This document shows, one piece after another, positions 25,139-36,460 of a stretch of 64,000 bases of DNA. The stretch is from Fratercula arctica. Lineage: Eukaryota > Chordata > Aves > Charadriiformes > Alcidae. Positions within the stretch are counted from its first letter, which is position 1. Each line of letters opens with the position of its first letter. Location of the stretch: assembly GCA_947846985.1 (NCBI GenBank), contig CANTUZ010000014.1:5830485-5894484 (forward strand), read 5' to 3'. Under the pieces are notes generated by a model. The model saw nothing but the letters and a program-made list of their open reading frames with translations. It made no database searches and was not told the DNA's origin. The position numbers were made by a program, and so were the translations under genes.

Positions 25139-27425
25139 TCACTGGAGAGAAGGTTTCACTTTCTGTTCCATTATCTGCTCTGCACCCTCTTTCTTCATTT
25201 CTTCAATATGTTTCCTTACTTCTTTCTCTAACAGGGTCCCCAGCTCCTCTTTCCAATGTTCTTCATCGTTACAGCAGAACCAGAAGTGGCACATGTGGTA
25301 CAGGCCATAAAGAAAGCTGGCAATAGTAAGAACAGCAGCCCTGCAATCTGGAAGACAAAATATTAAAACTGCTTGTGTCACTGGACTTTAGGTTCCTAAA
25401 AATGTTTTGCACCTGAGTGAGAGAAGAACTTTACCATGTTAAAAACCTTGCGTTGTTATTAAGCCACCCAGTTCTTCTTGTAAAATACATTCCTTGCTCC
25501 TCCATGGCTAGACGACAACTGATGGCAAGAGATACACTCACTGAAAGAAGGAATATTGGTCTCTCTCTCAAGCAGTACATAATCTTATTTCTTTTCATAA
25601 AACTTGCTTTAAGAGCCAGATGCAAAGCACATGTGTAAACTTCCAGAATAACCATGGAGTAACATAGAATCATAGAATCATAGAATCATAGAACCATAGG
25701 GTTGGAAGGGACCTCTGGAGATCATCTAGTCCAACCCCCCTGCCAGAGCAGGGTCACCTAGAGCAGGTTACACAGGAACACGTCCAGGCGGGTTTTGAAT
25801 GTCTCCAGAGATGGAGACTCCACCACCTCTCTGGGCAGCCTGTTCCAGTGCTCTGCCACCCTCAGGGTAAAGAAGTTCCTCCTCATGTTTAGGTGGAACT
25901 TCTTGTGCTCAAGTTTGTGCCCATTGCCTCTTGTCCTGTCCCCAGGCACTACTGAAAAGAGCCTGGTCCCATCCTCCTGACACCCACCCTTTAAGTATTT
26001 ATAAGTGTTGATAAGATCCCCCCTCAGCCGTCTTTTTTTCCAGACTGAAGAGACCCAAATCCCTCAGCCTTTCCTCATAAGAGAGGTGTTCCAGTCCCCT
26101 AATCATCTTGGTAGCCCTCTGCTGCACCCTTTCCAGCAGTTCCCTGTCCTTCTGGAACCGGGGAGCCCAGAACTGGACACAGTACTCCAGGTGTGGCCTC
26201 ACCAATGCAGAGTAGAGGGGGAGGATGACCTCCCTTGACCTGCTGGCCACACTCTTCTTGATGCACCCCAGGATGCCATTGGCCTTCTTGGCCACAAGGG
26301 CACATTGCTGGCTCATGGTCATCCTGTTGTCCACCAGGACTCCCAGATCTCTTTCCACAGAGCTGCTCTCCAGCAGGTCAGCCCCCAACCTGTACTGGTG
26401 CATGGGGTTGTTCCTCCCCAGGTGCAGCACCCTACACTTGCCCTTGTTGAATTTCATAAGGTTCCTCTCTGCCCAGATCTCCAACCTGTCCAGGTCTCTC
26501 TGTATGGCAGCACAGCCCTCCGGTGTGTCAGCCGCCCCCCCCAGCTTTGTGTCATCAGCAAACTTGCTGAGGGTGCACTCTATCCCCTCATCCAGGTCAT
26601 TGATGAATATATTGAAGAGGACTGGACCCAGTACTGACCCCTGGGGAACACCACTCGTCACTGGTCTCCAACTAGATTCTGTGCCCCTAATCACAACCCT
26701 CTGAGCTCTATCTTTCAGCCAGAACATGTTCAAAGTTCAGGTTTTAGCCTCAGAAAGAACATGCTAATTACAAACTTGTATCGATATACGTTAATTAAAA
26801 ACAGGAAAAGGAAAAAAAAAAAGGTAACGCAAATGTAGTAAACATATCAAATAAAAATCAGAATTGCAACTTAACACTTAATTCTCCAGATGAAATGGTT
26901 TCCATATTGCTATACATTCCAGGTTATTCACACACACAAAATAAGTGATATTAAAATACCTAAAATCCTAGATTCCTAGGACTCCTACCTGAGATATTGT
27001 GTAGGATTCACTGGGTAATTCTGCTGCTCTGCTTTGGTTGGCATTTTGCTTGCTGTTTCCTTCATTTCTTGAAGCCACACAGTCTATGTATCTGCCATCG
27101 CACATGGGGATCACGCACCAAACCAGAAGAGGGAGAAATACCCTAAAAATTATCTTAATTGTCCGGCAGCATGAGCATTTCCCAACGCAGCAAATGCAGG
27201 GAATGCAGGCAGGATTGGAGGTCAAGCCCAGGACAAGTACAATAAATGCTGGACAACAAAAAGTAGGAAAAAAACATACCCATGCTTTAATGACACCTTC
27301 TGAGGACATTTAAATTCAATCTCCATTATTTCTTCGAGCACAATCAGAATTATGGAATAAAATGACACAGACAAGACATGATAATGGCTTTTCCAAAAAC
27401 CCAAGAATTCTTTTCTGACAGACAT
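25139..27425 (-). pseudogene. CALHM-like channel gene, two frameshifts
   Basis: This resembles the calcium homeostasis modulator (CALHM) family of large-pore membrane channels. Exon 1 (27425-26989) starts MSVRKEFLGFWKSHYHV and has a first membrane segment, then FKCPQK where the family usually has CPC, then GYVFFLLF. A one-base shift near 27250 moves the frame into a second hydrophobic segment, a Cys-rich stretch (NPACIPCICC), a third segment (FLPLLVWCVI) and DGRYIDCVAS, the family's segment with a conserved Cys. Exon 1 ends in a GT donor after ISQ, and exon 2 (25347-25139) follows an AG acceptor. Exon 2 opens with a fourth segment (IAGLLFLLLPAFF), shifts frame once more near 25310 and ends in a charged helix (DEEHWKEELGTLLEKEV). 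Two shifts suggest a pseudogene, though read error is possible. The product would be shorter than usual CALHM proteins. A CR1 fills the intron. Confidence 0.68.
25664..26725 (-). mobile_element. Young CR1 LINE in CALHM-like intron
   Basis: This is a CR1 3' half on the minus strand. The ATTCTATG tail lies at 25664-25690, and the RT part includes [10 protein letters not shown] and KFADDTKL (frame 26733-25999). The last 63 codons before the ORF2 stop read the same as in the copy at 752-2143, and the 3' UTRs are nearly identical. One frameshift near 26030 splits the frame. It is 5'-truncated inside the RT domain. Confidence 0.94.
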
Positions 27426-27650
27426 CTTGTTCTGTGCTCAATGCTTCACCAACTCAGAGGACTAAGGAAGTCTTCTGTGCCTCCACATCACACAGCTCAT
27501 CTTCTTATATACTATCACCACATTTGCAAGTGATTAAACAGCAGAGAGGAAGTGAAAATTAAAACACACACAGTAATTGGGTACATATACAGCTACAATC
27601 TGACTTCATAGATTTGAAACCTGTGGTTTCAGATATGACATGCTCTGTAC

Positions 27651-27840
27651 AGAATCATGGAAGCACAGACTAGCTGAGGTTGGAAGGGACCTCCAGAGGT
27701 CATCTTGTCCACCCGCCATGCTCAAGCAGGGCCACCTGGAGCCTGTTGCCCAGGACCTTGTCCAGACAGCTTTTGAATATTTTCAAGGATGGAGACTGCA
27801 CCACCTCCCTGGGTAACAATGTCTGTAAGACTCAGGGACC
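27651..27840 (-). mobile_element. CR1 3'-end fragment
   Basis: This carries the minus-strand CR1 3' UTR and terminal coding region: GAATCATGGAAGC tail remnant, GGTTGGAAGGGACCTCC, and the segment equivalent to 'cagcttttgaatattttcaaggatggagactgcaccacctccctggg'-type CR1 ends. It is short and decayed. Confidence 0.8.
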
Positions 27841-27899
27841 AGTTTGGAGTTCAAGGTCCTTCCTACATTTTTCTATCCATATGATATCTTCTTGGAGAT

Positions 27900-28130
27900 G
27901 CGCCTTGATTGGGTAAGAAGCAACAGGCACAAGGTGCAACATGAGAAATTCCAATTAAATGTAAGGAAATTTTTTTTTGGTAGCTTTTTACCATGAGGGT
28001 GATCAAACCTGAGAACAAGCTGAAGGAAATTCCATCCTTGAAAGTTCAAGGCTTGAGCATCCTCATCTAACTTAGACCTGCTTTGATCAGGACTTTGGAG
28101 TAGATGTCCCTTCCAACCTAAATTATTTTG
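27900..28130 (+). mobile_element. Old CR1 3'-end fragment, opposite orientation
   Basis: This is a degraded plus-strand CR1 end. A remnant of the SxRxATGxKxxHEKF-type region at 27910-27960 is followed by the 'gatgtcccttccaacctaaat' 3' UTR near 28105. It faces the minus-strand fragment immediately to its left, so two CR1 ends form a small imperfect inverted arrangement. Confidence 0.65.
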
Positions 28131-28135
28131 TGTTT

Positions 28136-28720
28136 CAATGAGGTTTGTTTTTTTTTTTTTCTTTCTTGCAATAGGATAAAGGGGAGAATGCAAATAAAAA
28201 CGAGAAGCCATTGCTTCTTGCCATTGCATTATTGCCATAATCAGTGTCATGCCATAAAGTTTGTCAAGATTATGAGAGCTGAAACCAAGTTCCAGTTGTA
28301 CTTCTACAGATTGAGGCCCAAAAATAGAGAGGTATACAATTAAACAAATTAGAGGAGGAGTGCAGATAGTGCTCAAATCTGAAAATTAAGTTTTTCAATA
28401 AAATGGGAAACTGAGTGGGATGCAGTGAGAGATGCCTAGAGAAAGAAAATAAAGTCATGGTGTGCTCATATACCCAGGATGTAAAACGGGATTTGCTCAT
28501 CCAGCTTGAGATGCCTTGCAGACAAATTAGGGAAGCCTACTCTAATGTTAATATAGTTGTTAAAAGTCACAGTAACAATTACTAACCATGAATATTCCTG
28601 ACCTCTGAACTCAGACTATTAATAAGCAGCTATTTTGCCTTGTGGTAAAGAATGTACGGTATTGCAACACATAAGGAAGTGCTCTAAAACGGCCGCATAA
28701 GATTAGTTATCAGATGGGAG
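28136..28720. other. AT-rich intergenic DNA
   Basis: No gene or clear repeat was recognised here. There is a short T-rich run at about 28147-28162. Confidence 0.4.
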
Positions 28721-28737
28721 ATCTCTGCACTAGCTGA

Positions 28738-28800
28738 AGGTATAAAAAGTCAAGGCTGCTTCTGATGAAATCTCTCGTAACTGCTTTTAAGTTTTGACTG
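28738..28800 (+). promoter_or_regulatory. TATA-like promoter candidate
   Basis: GGTATAAAAAGTCAAGG at about 28739-28755 is a good TATA box, with pyrimidine-rich sequence about 25-35 bp downstream. The following 800 bp contain open frames (28794-29210 and 29156-29560) without a recognisable domain. This could be an LTR promoter of an unrecognised ERV or the start of a noncoding RNA. The call is weak. Confidence 0.25.
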
Positions 28801-29560
28801 TAGCTGTTTTGAACACTGTCTGCACTCCTGTTTACACCACCGCTTTTCCTCTCTGTTCATCTATGCTGTGCAATAACTCATTTGTAACTGGGCTCTGCAC
28901 TGTGTCCGTTTCGTGCTCCAAGGATGGACGCAGGCTGCACCAAGACTGGCTTTCACCACTGCAATCACCACAGAGTGCTCCTGCAGATGGGGACTCTCAT
29001 GGCCCATCTGTGACACACGTGTGCGTGATCTGCAGCTCCAGGCTATGCAAGATCTGCAGCAGAGCCCTGTCTCCGCTTACGTGCACTAAACCACTCAACA
29101 GGGTGACACAACAGAGCCTCCTCTCCTTCTCAATAACCAGCCTCCTGCCTTCATCTTGGAGGTCCAGAGGGGCATCTGGAGGACTCAGAGGAGCAAAATA
29201 TTGCCCATAGAAAAAGACAGGCTTGATATGCCGGCAGACAAGGGTAGGTCCCTGAGCACCAGACGGCTGATTACAGTGTCCCTTGTAGAGGCACCTTGGT
29301 CAGCAGAGGGTCTGTGGGAGGCCAGTTATAAAGGGTTTACTCAGAAGTGGGAGGCTGATGTTGCTCCTCTGTCTTTGAGTGACCCCCCTGAAGAGAGCTG
29401 GGAGAGCTGCTTTACTCCTGGTGGTGCTACGTGTCCTGGCAGGGAGCTTTCATGCCTTCTGCCTGGTGATCCGAGGGTTTCCTTCTCTGCTGCCATTGTC
29501 CCGGCAGATGTGCCCTGGAAAAGTACCAAGCTGAGGATGGCTGAGCCCACCTGTCCATAG

Positions 29561-30264
29561 TCAGGTCTAAGGGGTGGCTGTGCCTGGCCCTCTGCACCCC
29601 ACACTCACCCCTCAGTGGGGCAGAGGGGTGCCAGACTGAACCCCCTCACCCCAGGAGAAAGCCCTGAGCAGGGATATTAGGCACAGGGGTGTCCCACTGC
29701 AGGGCAGATGGGGATGGGGTCTCAGCATTGGCAGTCTCCAGACCTGGACTCTGACCCCAACCTGACAGGGCTGCAGCAACAGGTCTCCAGAGGGACTGAA
29801 GGTTTTGGTGGTGCCTCATCAGGTAAAATCACCTTTAAATGCAAGCAATGCTGAGTCATGGTTAATCTGAAAAAAATAAGGCTCATCCACCATTTTCAGA
29901 CTTGTCAACAACTCTGAACATCTCCTCTGCAGAGCTCGCGGCCCCTGTAGGTGACCTCTGCACAGCAAGGAACGTGGCATGGTGACTGTGCAGCTGAGGA
30001 GGCACCAAGCCCTCGATGGCAGGAGGTGACTAGGTGACACTGCGCTCCATGGAGGCATTTGCTGGCGCATGGGCTCAGGCCTCAAACCACTGCAGCAGAA
30101 ATGACAGTTCCTTTTGGGAAGGGACCACTTTACTTTCGAGCACATGTGGGCAAGAAGAGGGGTCCCAAAGGGTTTGGGAGAGGATGATGTGCCACAGGAA
30201 CTGGGCACATCCAGCGATGGGGCATAGCCTGGGGCATGAGCAACTCGGGTTGTTCTGACACCAT
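29561..30264. other. Intergenic DNA, no gene recognised
   Basis: GC-moderate unique sequence. Nothing in it could be supported as coding, and no repeat was recognised before the CR1 end at 30265. Confidence 0.4.
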
Positions 30265-30755
30265 AGACTGCTTGATGTTTAAAGGGACCTCTGGAGGTCA
30301 TCTGGTCCAACCTCACTGCTCAGGTAGGGCCACCTAGAGCCAGTTGCCCAGGACCGTGTCCAGATGACTTTTGAATACCTCTAAGGATGGAGACTCCACA
30401 ACCTCCCTGGGCAATCTGTGTCAGCGCTTGTCACCCTCACAGTGAAAAGATGTTTCCTGATGATCAGAGGAACCATCCCGTGCTTCAGGTGTTGTCCATT
30501 GCCTCTTGTCCTGTCACTAACATCACTGAGAAGAGCCTGGCTCCATCCTGTTTGCCATCAGGTATTTATATACATGGATAAGATCCACCCTGAGCTGTCT
30601 CCGCTCCAGCATGGACAGACTCAACTCTCTCAGCCTTTCCTCATGTGAGAGATGCTCTAATCCCTTCATCCTCTCAGTCGTCCTTCCCTGGACTCTCTCC
30701 AGTATGTCCATGTCTCTCTTGTACTGGGAAGAGTGAGAGAGACACATGTTCTGGA
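30265..30755 (-). mobile_element. CR1 3'-end fragment
   Basis: This is a minus-strand CR1 3' region. It has AGGGACCTCTGGAGGTCATC near the 3' UTR, and on the minus strand the C-terminal ORF2 segments LSHEERLRELS and RRQLRVDLIHVYKYL (30750-30523). Stops and indels are present. Confidence 0.88.
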
Positions 30756-30840
30756 ATTTTTGCCTGTCTTCCTATTCACAGGAATGGACCGTTGTTGAGC
30801 TTGGAGGAGGCAAACCCTCAATATTAACCAGCTTTCTCAG

Positions 30841-31605
30841 GCCCCTCATCCCTCCAGGGCCTTATCCCATGTGACTCTTCCAAGCAGACCTTTGAGGAGG
30901 CCAAAGTCTACTCTCCTGAACTCCAGGGTTGGGAGCTTGCTTTTTACCTTCCTTCCTCCCCTCAGGATCCTGAACTCCACCATCTCACAGCCACTGCAAA
31001 GACTGCCCTTGACCTTCAAATTTCCAGCAAGGTTCTTGTGGTTGGTGAACAGGAGGTCCAGCAGTGCCCCTCGCCTCATTGGCTTCTCTATCACTTGGAG
31101 GAGGAAGTTATCAACAATACACTCCATGAACATCCTGGATTGCTTATGTCCTGCCATGTTGTCCATCCAACAGATATCGGGGTTGTTGAATTGTCCCACA
31201 AGGGCCAGGATCTGCGAACATGAAGATACTCCTGTCTGTCTGTAGAAGGCTTCATTCACTTGTTCTTCCTGGTCAGTTGACATGTAGGTAGCAGACTTCC
31301 ACTCTGTCACCGATATATCTCCTCTCTTTAATCCTAACCCATGAGCTCTCTGTTGGCACCGCACACATCCCCATATGAGCTCCAGACACTTCAGCGTCTC
31401 TTCACATAACGGGCAACTCCCCCTCGTCTTCCCAGCCTGTCCATCCTAAAGACCCTGCGTGCCTCCATTGCAACACTCCAGTCATGGGAACCATCCCACC
31501 ACCTCTCCCTGATGGCAGCAAGATTGTAGCCCTGAAACTGCACCCAGGTCTCTACCTCATCATCTTTATTCCTCAAATGGCCTGCATTAGTGGGCGAGCA
31601 TTTCA
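30841..31605 (-). mobile_element. CR1 endonuclease-region fragment
   Basis: The minus-strand frames 31606-31391 and 31364-30846 match the CR1 ORF2 endonuclease half: DEVETWVQFQGYN and RRGGVARYV at the N-terminal side, then NNPDICW, KPMRRGALLDLLFTN and CEMVEFRILRGG. A frameshift divides it. Together with 30265-30755 it may be one CR1 with its middle deleted. Confidence 0.85.
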
Positions 31606-31610
31606 CAGAA

Positions 31611-32539
31611 GCACCTCAGCACGCTGACAGCTTAGAAAGGTGTTGGGGGGTTTCTCCAAAATGGTCCCTTGTAGGCATTTCTCATTGAAATGTAAGTGCT
31701 AGAGGTGACCCCACTTGAGCCCCATTTTGCTGAGTTTCTGTTTCATTTCTCTCACACCACCTCATGGTCTTTGCTCATCAACCCCATCTGTCACTCCCTC
31801 ACACCACTGCCAGGTAGTGTCCCCTTCCCTTTCCCCCATCATTCTCAGTTTAAAGCCCTCCTGATGCGGTCAGATGTCCCATTGGCAAAAGCAGTTTTGC
31901 CCTGCTTGGTGAGGTGGGTCTCACCACTCCCCAGCGGACACAGATCTGCAAATAGGGTCCATTGGTCATAGTCACAAAACCCAGTTGCCCAAATGAGCTT
32001 CACAGCCTACTGAGGGATAGTATGAGAAATTTCCTGATCATTACCTCTAAGACTCCAACAGCAGGATTCAGGAGAAAACCACCTGGGAACCCAGTGGCCT
32101 TAATTACCACCCCCAGAGTTCTGTAGCAAGTTTTGACCCTGTCTGCATTCCCCCTGGAGGAATCACTTGCATCCACATTGAAGAACACCTGGGAGTAGCA
32201 ATCAGAAAAGGGTAAAGAGTTGGGGACAAGGGGCAGGAGGGCTTTGCAGGGAGGATGCTGCCCCCGAGGCACAGGCAAACACGGCTCATGCTCCTCTCTC
32301 TGAGCGCAGGGAAATGAAAGCGGGGACTCTGCAGGCGCAGCGTGCGCAGTGGGGGCTGAGGCAGGGCCCCCCCTCGTCACAGCCTCTCGCTGTGGGAAAG
32401 GCCCTGCTGGCCACACAAAGGCAGCAGGAGCAGCCCCCGGCGCGCTGCAAGCCACGGGCCAGGCAGCTCTTGAACCGCTGTCCCCAGCCGAGAGGAAAGC
32501 AGAGGCTGCAAGGAGAGGCCGTTGCCGCAGCGCCCAGAA
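31611..32539 (+). other. 5' flank of the Ig receptor gene
   Basis: No coding exon was recognised in most of this stretch. The last 250 bp (32290-32539) are GC-rich and lead directly into the start codon at 32540, so they probably hold the 5' UTR and promoter of the Ig-receptor gene. No TATA box was identified. Confidence 0.35.
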
Positions 32540-35158
32540 ATGGTGGGGCAGGGGGGATGTGCCCGGCTGTCTCCTTCTGGCCCTGCCTTCCTCCTGCTGC
32601 TGCTGCTGGGTGAGTTGGGGCATTTCTTTGCCCGGGGGCTGAGGCCGGGAGGGGTGCTGAGCGGGGCAGGAGAGGGCACGTCCTGGGCAGCGGGGAGGAT
32701 GGGGAAAGGGTGTGCGGAGCAGCCGTGCAGCAATGAGGGGCAGAGCTGCTTGGATGAGGGGAGGAAGACGATTGCTTCCTCCAGCTACGGGGCAGCTCTC
32801 AGCAAAGGGGATATTTCTCCAACATCTCTAAGGGCGTGTGGATCACAGTGTGAGACTGGGCAGAGACTGGAGTGCTTGTGGAATCAGGGGCATCCACCTG
32901 GGACAGCAAAACCACCCAAAATGTTCTAGTGGTGATGTCAAGCCAGGAGACTGAGGAGATGCCATGTGGAGCTGCACGGCTGGGAGGGTGCTCACCCAGC
33001 AAGGACTCAGCGGTGGGGACCAGGACAGGGGCACATGGGTTAGTCCTGTCACTGCCCCTCTAACCAAACCGCTCTCTGCCCCACGCTGCAGGTGCCAGGG
33101 TGACCGCTCAGGACATCTGCAGCTCCTCAGGTGATGGTGAGCACAGGGATGGGTCCCCAAAACGGAGTGGTGAAGGAGTGGAGATGGGAAGGGAGAGGGG
33201 GTTGATTCCTCATGTCTGAACCCCTGGAGAGGACGCTCTTCCCCTGCATTTTGCAGCCCCACTGCAGTAACACTGGCCCGCGGCATCCCTGTGCCATGTC
33301 TCCAGGTGACCTCCCAGCTCCTGAACTCTTCCTGAACAACTCCAACGCTCAGGAGGGAGAACAGGTTTTGCTTCGCTGCTCCATTGATGGGCACTCTCCC
33401 GCTACCCGAATCGTCTTCTGCAAGGATGGCGTGGAGAAGTACAGCCTGAAAGCCCAACGGGGGCAGCTGAGCTACTCCGTGATTCTGAATGTCACCTGGA
33501 GCAGCATGGGGATGTACTCGTGTGGGTACCAGCACAGGAATGAGAGCAACTGGGTGAGGAGCTCTGCCCTCAGCGCTCCCCGGCACCTGGCCATCACAGG
33601 TGAGACGTGCACTGGTGCATGAGGAGGCTCCACACTAGAGTGCTACTGATGCCAGCTGAGGATGGGAACCCTGTCCTGCCCTATGGGGTTTCCTTGGGCA
33701 GCTGGAGTGCTCAGCCCAGCCTTTGCAACTGGGGCAAGTCTTCCCAGTCATGGGAAAGCAGCCTGCTCCTCTCCTGGCCCAGCATCATGGGAAGGGCAGA
33801 GCGGTGGTGCCAGGTCTAACCCAGAGCCACAGCTGAGCAAGGCATTGATGGATTTGTCAGGAGGGTTGAGAGATGGTGGATCAGGGGGTCCCCACAGGTG
33901 CTTAGTCTGTGCAGCACCTGGCATTGCTGGAGACTCTCACCCTCCCCATCTCTCCTGCCAGGCAGCGGGTCCAGCTCCCCGGCAGGGCCATCCACCACAG
34001 GTGAGTCATTCCCTCCCCACACACCCAGTGTCGCCCAGCATCGAGCCCAGGGATGCTGCGCTGCTGGCACCAGCACAGTGGGAGGAATATCAGTTGGGAT
34101 TGTGCCTGGCTCTAGGGGCATCTCCTGCTCTCTGCTTCTCCCCATGACGTCCCCTCTTCCCCAACACATTCTGTCTCTCCCAGCTCCCCATCCCCAGATT
34201 GTCTACCACTTCCCCACAGGCATCATTCTGGGGGTGGCGGCCGCCTCCCTCCTCCTCCTGGCTGCAGCCGGCTACTGTGCTGTGAAGAAAGGTGAGTGAC
34301 TGGGGGGAACTGAGGGTAAACCATGAGGCCAAAATTGAACCCTGATGCGGGGCTGCTGCTCTCTGACCTGTGCCAGTTCAAGATGGCCGACCACTTAACC
34401 CATTTCACAAGATGCTGAGTCTATCAGCTCTTTCTTTTACGAGCTGGGGGGAGCAAAGGAGCTGAGATGGGGAACATTTCCTCCATTCGGATTCTGCCTG
34501 GATGCCAAAGTTGGGGGGGAGACAGTGAATGATTCCCTGCCCCAATCTGGCATTTGCTCCCAGACCTTTGGGTAAAAGAACAGAGTCTCCGAGCTGGCTT
34601 GAGCGGCTGTAAGACACTTGGGTTGTCCACAGCTGCTGAGAACTTGGGAAAAGCCAGCCTGGGAACTGGGACTCAGGGTTGCCTAGGCTGGTCTGGAAAA
34701 GTCCCTCCCTGAGTGAGGTGTGGAGGTTCAGCCCATCACCTTCATGGTGCAGCCCAGAGCATGGAGAGCCAGGGCTGTGCAGTAACTCGGCCTCCCCACC
34801 TCTCCCTTTCTTTTCCTTGCAGGGGCCTGCAGAGAGAGATGCCACAGGTGAGCAGCAATCCCTCCTGGCTGTGGGGCTGGCGGGGGATGGAGATGGCCTG
34901 GGCTGGTCCTTGGCCAGGGGCAGCATGGTCTGTGTCCATGGGTGGCTTCCCCCGGGGTGGGGGCAGGGAGGAGCAGGGCTGTCCCTGGGCTTGACTCCAG
35001 CCGTGGACCCAGTGCACGAAAGCGCCACCCATGGGAATGACCCAAAAGGCCCCATCACCGCCTGGACACAGATCCCAAAACCCTTCCTCTGCTCCTCTCC
35101 AGGCAGCAGCAGCTTCCCAGCCACGAGGCTGAAGCGACCGACAACAGCGAAATACAGT
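32540..35158 (+). CDS. Single-Ig-domain type I membrane receptor (3' end unresolved)
   Basis: Exons are: signal peptide 32540-32609 (MVGQGGCARLSPSG, then six Leu); a mini-exon 33092-33136 (or ending 33130); Ig domain 33306-33599; stalk 33962-34000 (Ser/Pro/Thr-rich); TM 34184-34291 (GIILGVAAASLLLL, then CAVKK stop-transfer); cytoplasmic exons 34823-34847 and 35103-35158. Exon phases agree throughout. The Ig domain has Cys in VLLRCSID and GMYSCGYQ, an extra Cys in IVFCKDG, and N-glycosylation sites NNS, NVT and NES. A signal peptide split over a long and a mini exon is usual in leukocyte Ig-like receptors. The last visible exon ends SEIQ plus T at a phase 1 donor, so a Tyr there would start an ITIM-like motif. 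The terminal exon is unresolved and may lie in the nearby gap. The family could not be named with certainty; the TM lacks an obvious charged residue. Confidence 0.72.
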
Positions 35159-35614
35159 GTGAGTCCCTCCTCCCCCCCGGGGTGATCCATGGTCCCCTCT
35201 GTCCTTGGGGACACCTTTCATGTGGGCTGGCTGCCCTCCGGCAGCGTCAGCAACCTTGTGCCCATCAATCAGCCGCGTCACAGCCTGAGGAGCTGAACAG
35301 AGCTATGGGGACGTGCCCCAAACCAATTTCACCATCTCCATCTCCAGTCCTCACTGCGACACTACGCAGCACCTTTCCCACTTCCACATACGGTCCCTAC
35401 GATTCATTTCCCAGCGCGATGAGCAAAACAACTTCCTGGTGAACAAGGGCACGTTTGTCCCGGCTGCATTGCTCCCTTCTTCTCCCTTGCACGCACAGCC
35501 CAGCACATAAAGGTCTGCTGGTTGGGCAAAGAGAGACAAAATGCTGGAGGGGGGGGGAAATGCAGCCAAACACCAAGATCCCTGCTCCGCATGCCCAGCT
35601 GGAAGGGCAGCTCA

Positions 35615-36114
35615 NNNNNNNNNNNNNNNNNNNNNNNNNNNNNNNNNNNNNNNNNNNNNNNNNNNNNNNNNNNNNNNNNNNNNNNNNNNNNNNNNNNNNN
35701 NNNNNNNNNNNNNNNNNNNNNNNNNNNNNNNNNNNNNNNNNNNNNNNNNNNNNNNNNNNNNNNNNNNNNNNNNNNNNNNNNNNNNNNNNNNNNNNNNNNN
35801 NNNNNNNNNNNNNNNNNNNNNNNNNNNNNNNNNNNNNNNNNNNNNNNNNNNNNNNNNNNNNNNNNNNNNNNNNNNNNNNNNNNNNNNNNNNNNNNNNNNN
35901 NNNNNNNNNNNNNNNNNNNNNNNNNNNNNNNNNNNNNNNNNNNNNNNNNNNNNNNNNNNNNNNNNNNNNNNNNNNNNNNNNNNNNNNNNNNNNNNNNNNN
36001 NNNNNNNNNNNNNNNNNNNNNNNNNNNNNNNNNNNNNNNNNNNNNNNNNNNNNNNNNNNNNNNNNNNNNNNNNNNNNNNNNNNNNNNNNNNNNNNNNNNN
36101 NNNNNNNNNNNNNN
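35615..36114. other. Assembly gap, 500 N
   Basis: A run of exactly 500 N is the usual placeholder for a gap of unknown size. It follows the Ig receptor's cytoplasmic exons and precedes the orphan heptad exons, so terminal exons of either gene may be missing. Confidence 0.99.
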
Positions 36115-36460
36115 GAAATGCAGCTTGTCAGGGTGAAGATTAGCCACCAGTCTGGGGGACTAACACTTTCCATGTTCTCAAAGTACCATAGCATCTCTGA
36201 ATGAAGTCTCTGGAACTCTTAATGAGATGCCCTTCTTCCCAAAGGGTCCCATTCCCCATGTCCTCTAGCTATCACACATCACCTTTTTATCCCCATTTTG
36301 GTAAATCCTACCAATGGTCTTAAAATATCTCATTTGCATAAATAAATGCCCTGTGTTCCCACAAAAAAAGATGGGCAGGTTGATAGCTCTTTATAGATAT
36401 CCCCCCCATATTTAAGAACACTTGTGGAGGGGTGATTTGGAAGGAGAACTGATCACTTAC

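Noticed and set aside
35397..36204. Long open frames through 35.4-36.2 kb
   Set aside because: They exist only because the 500-N gap contains no stop codons.
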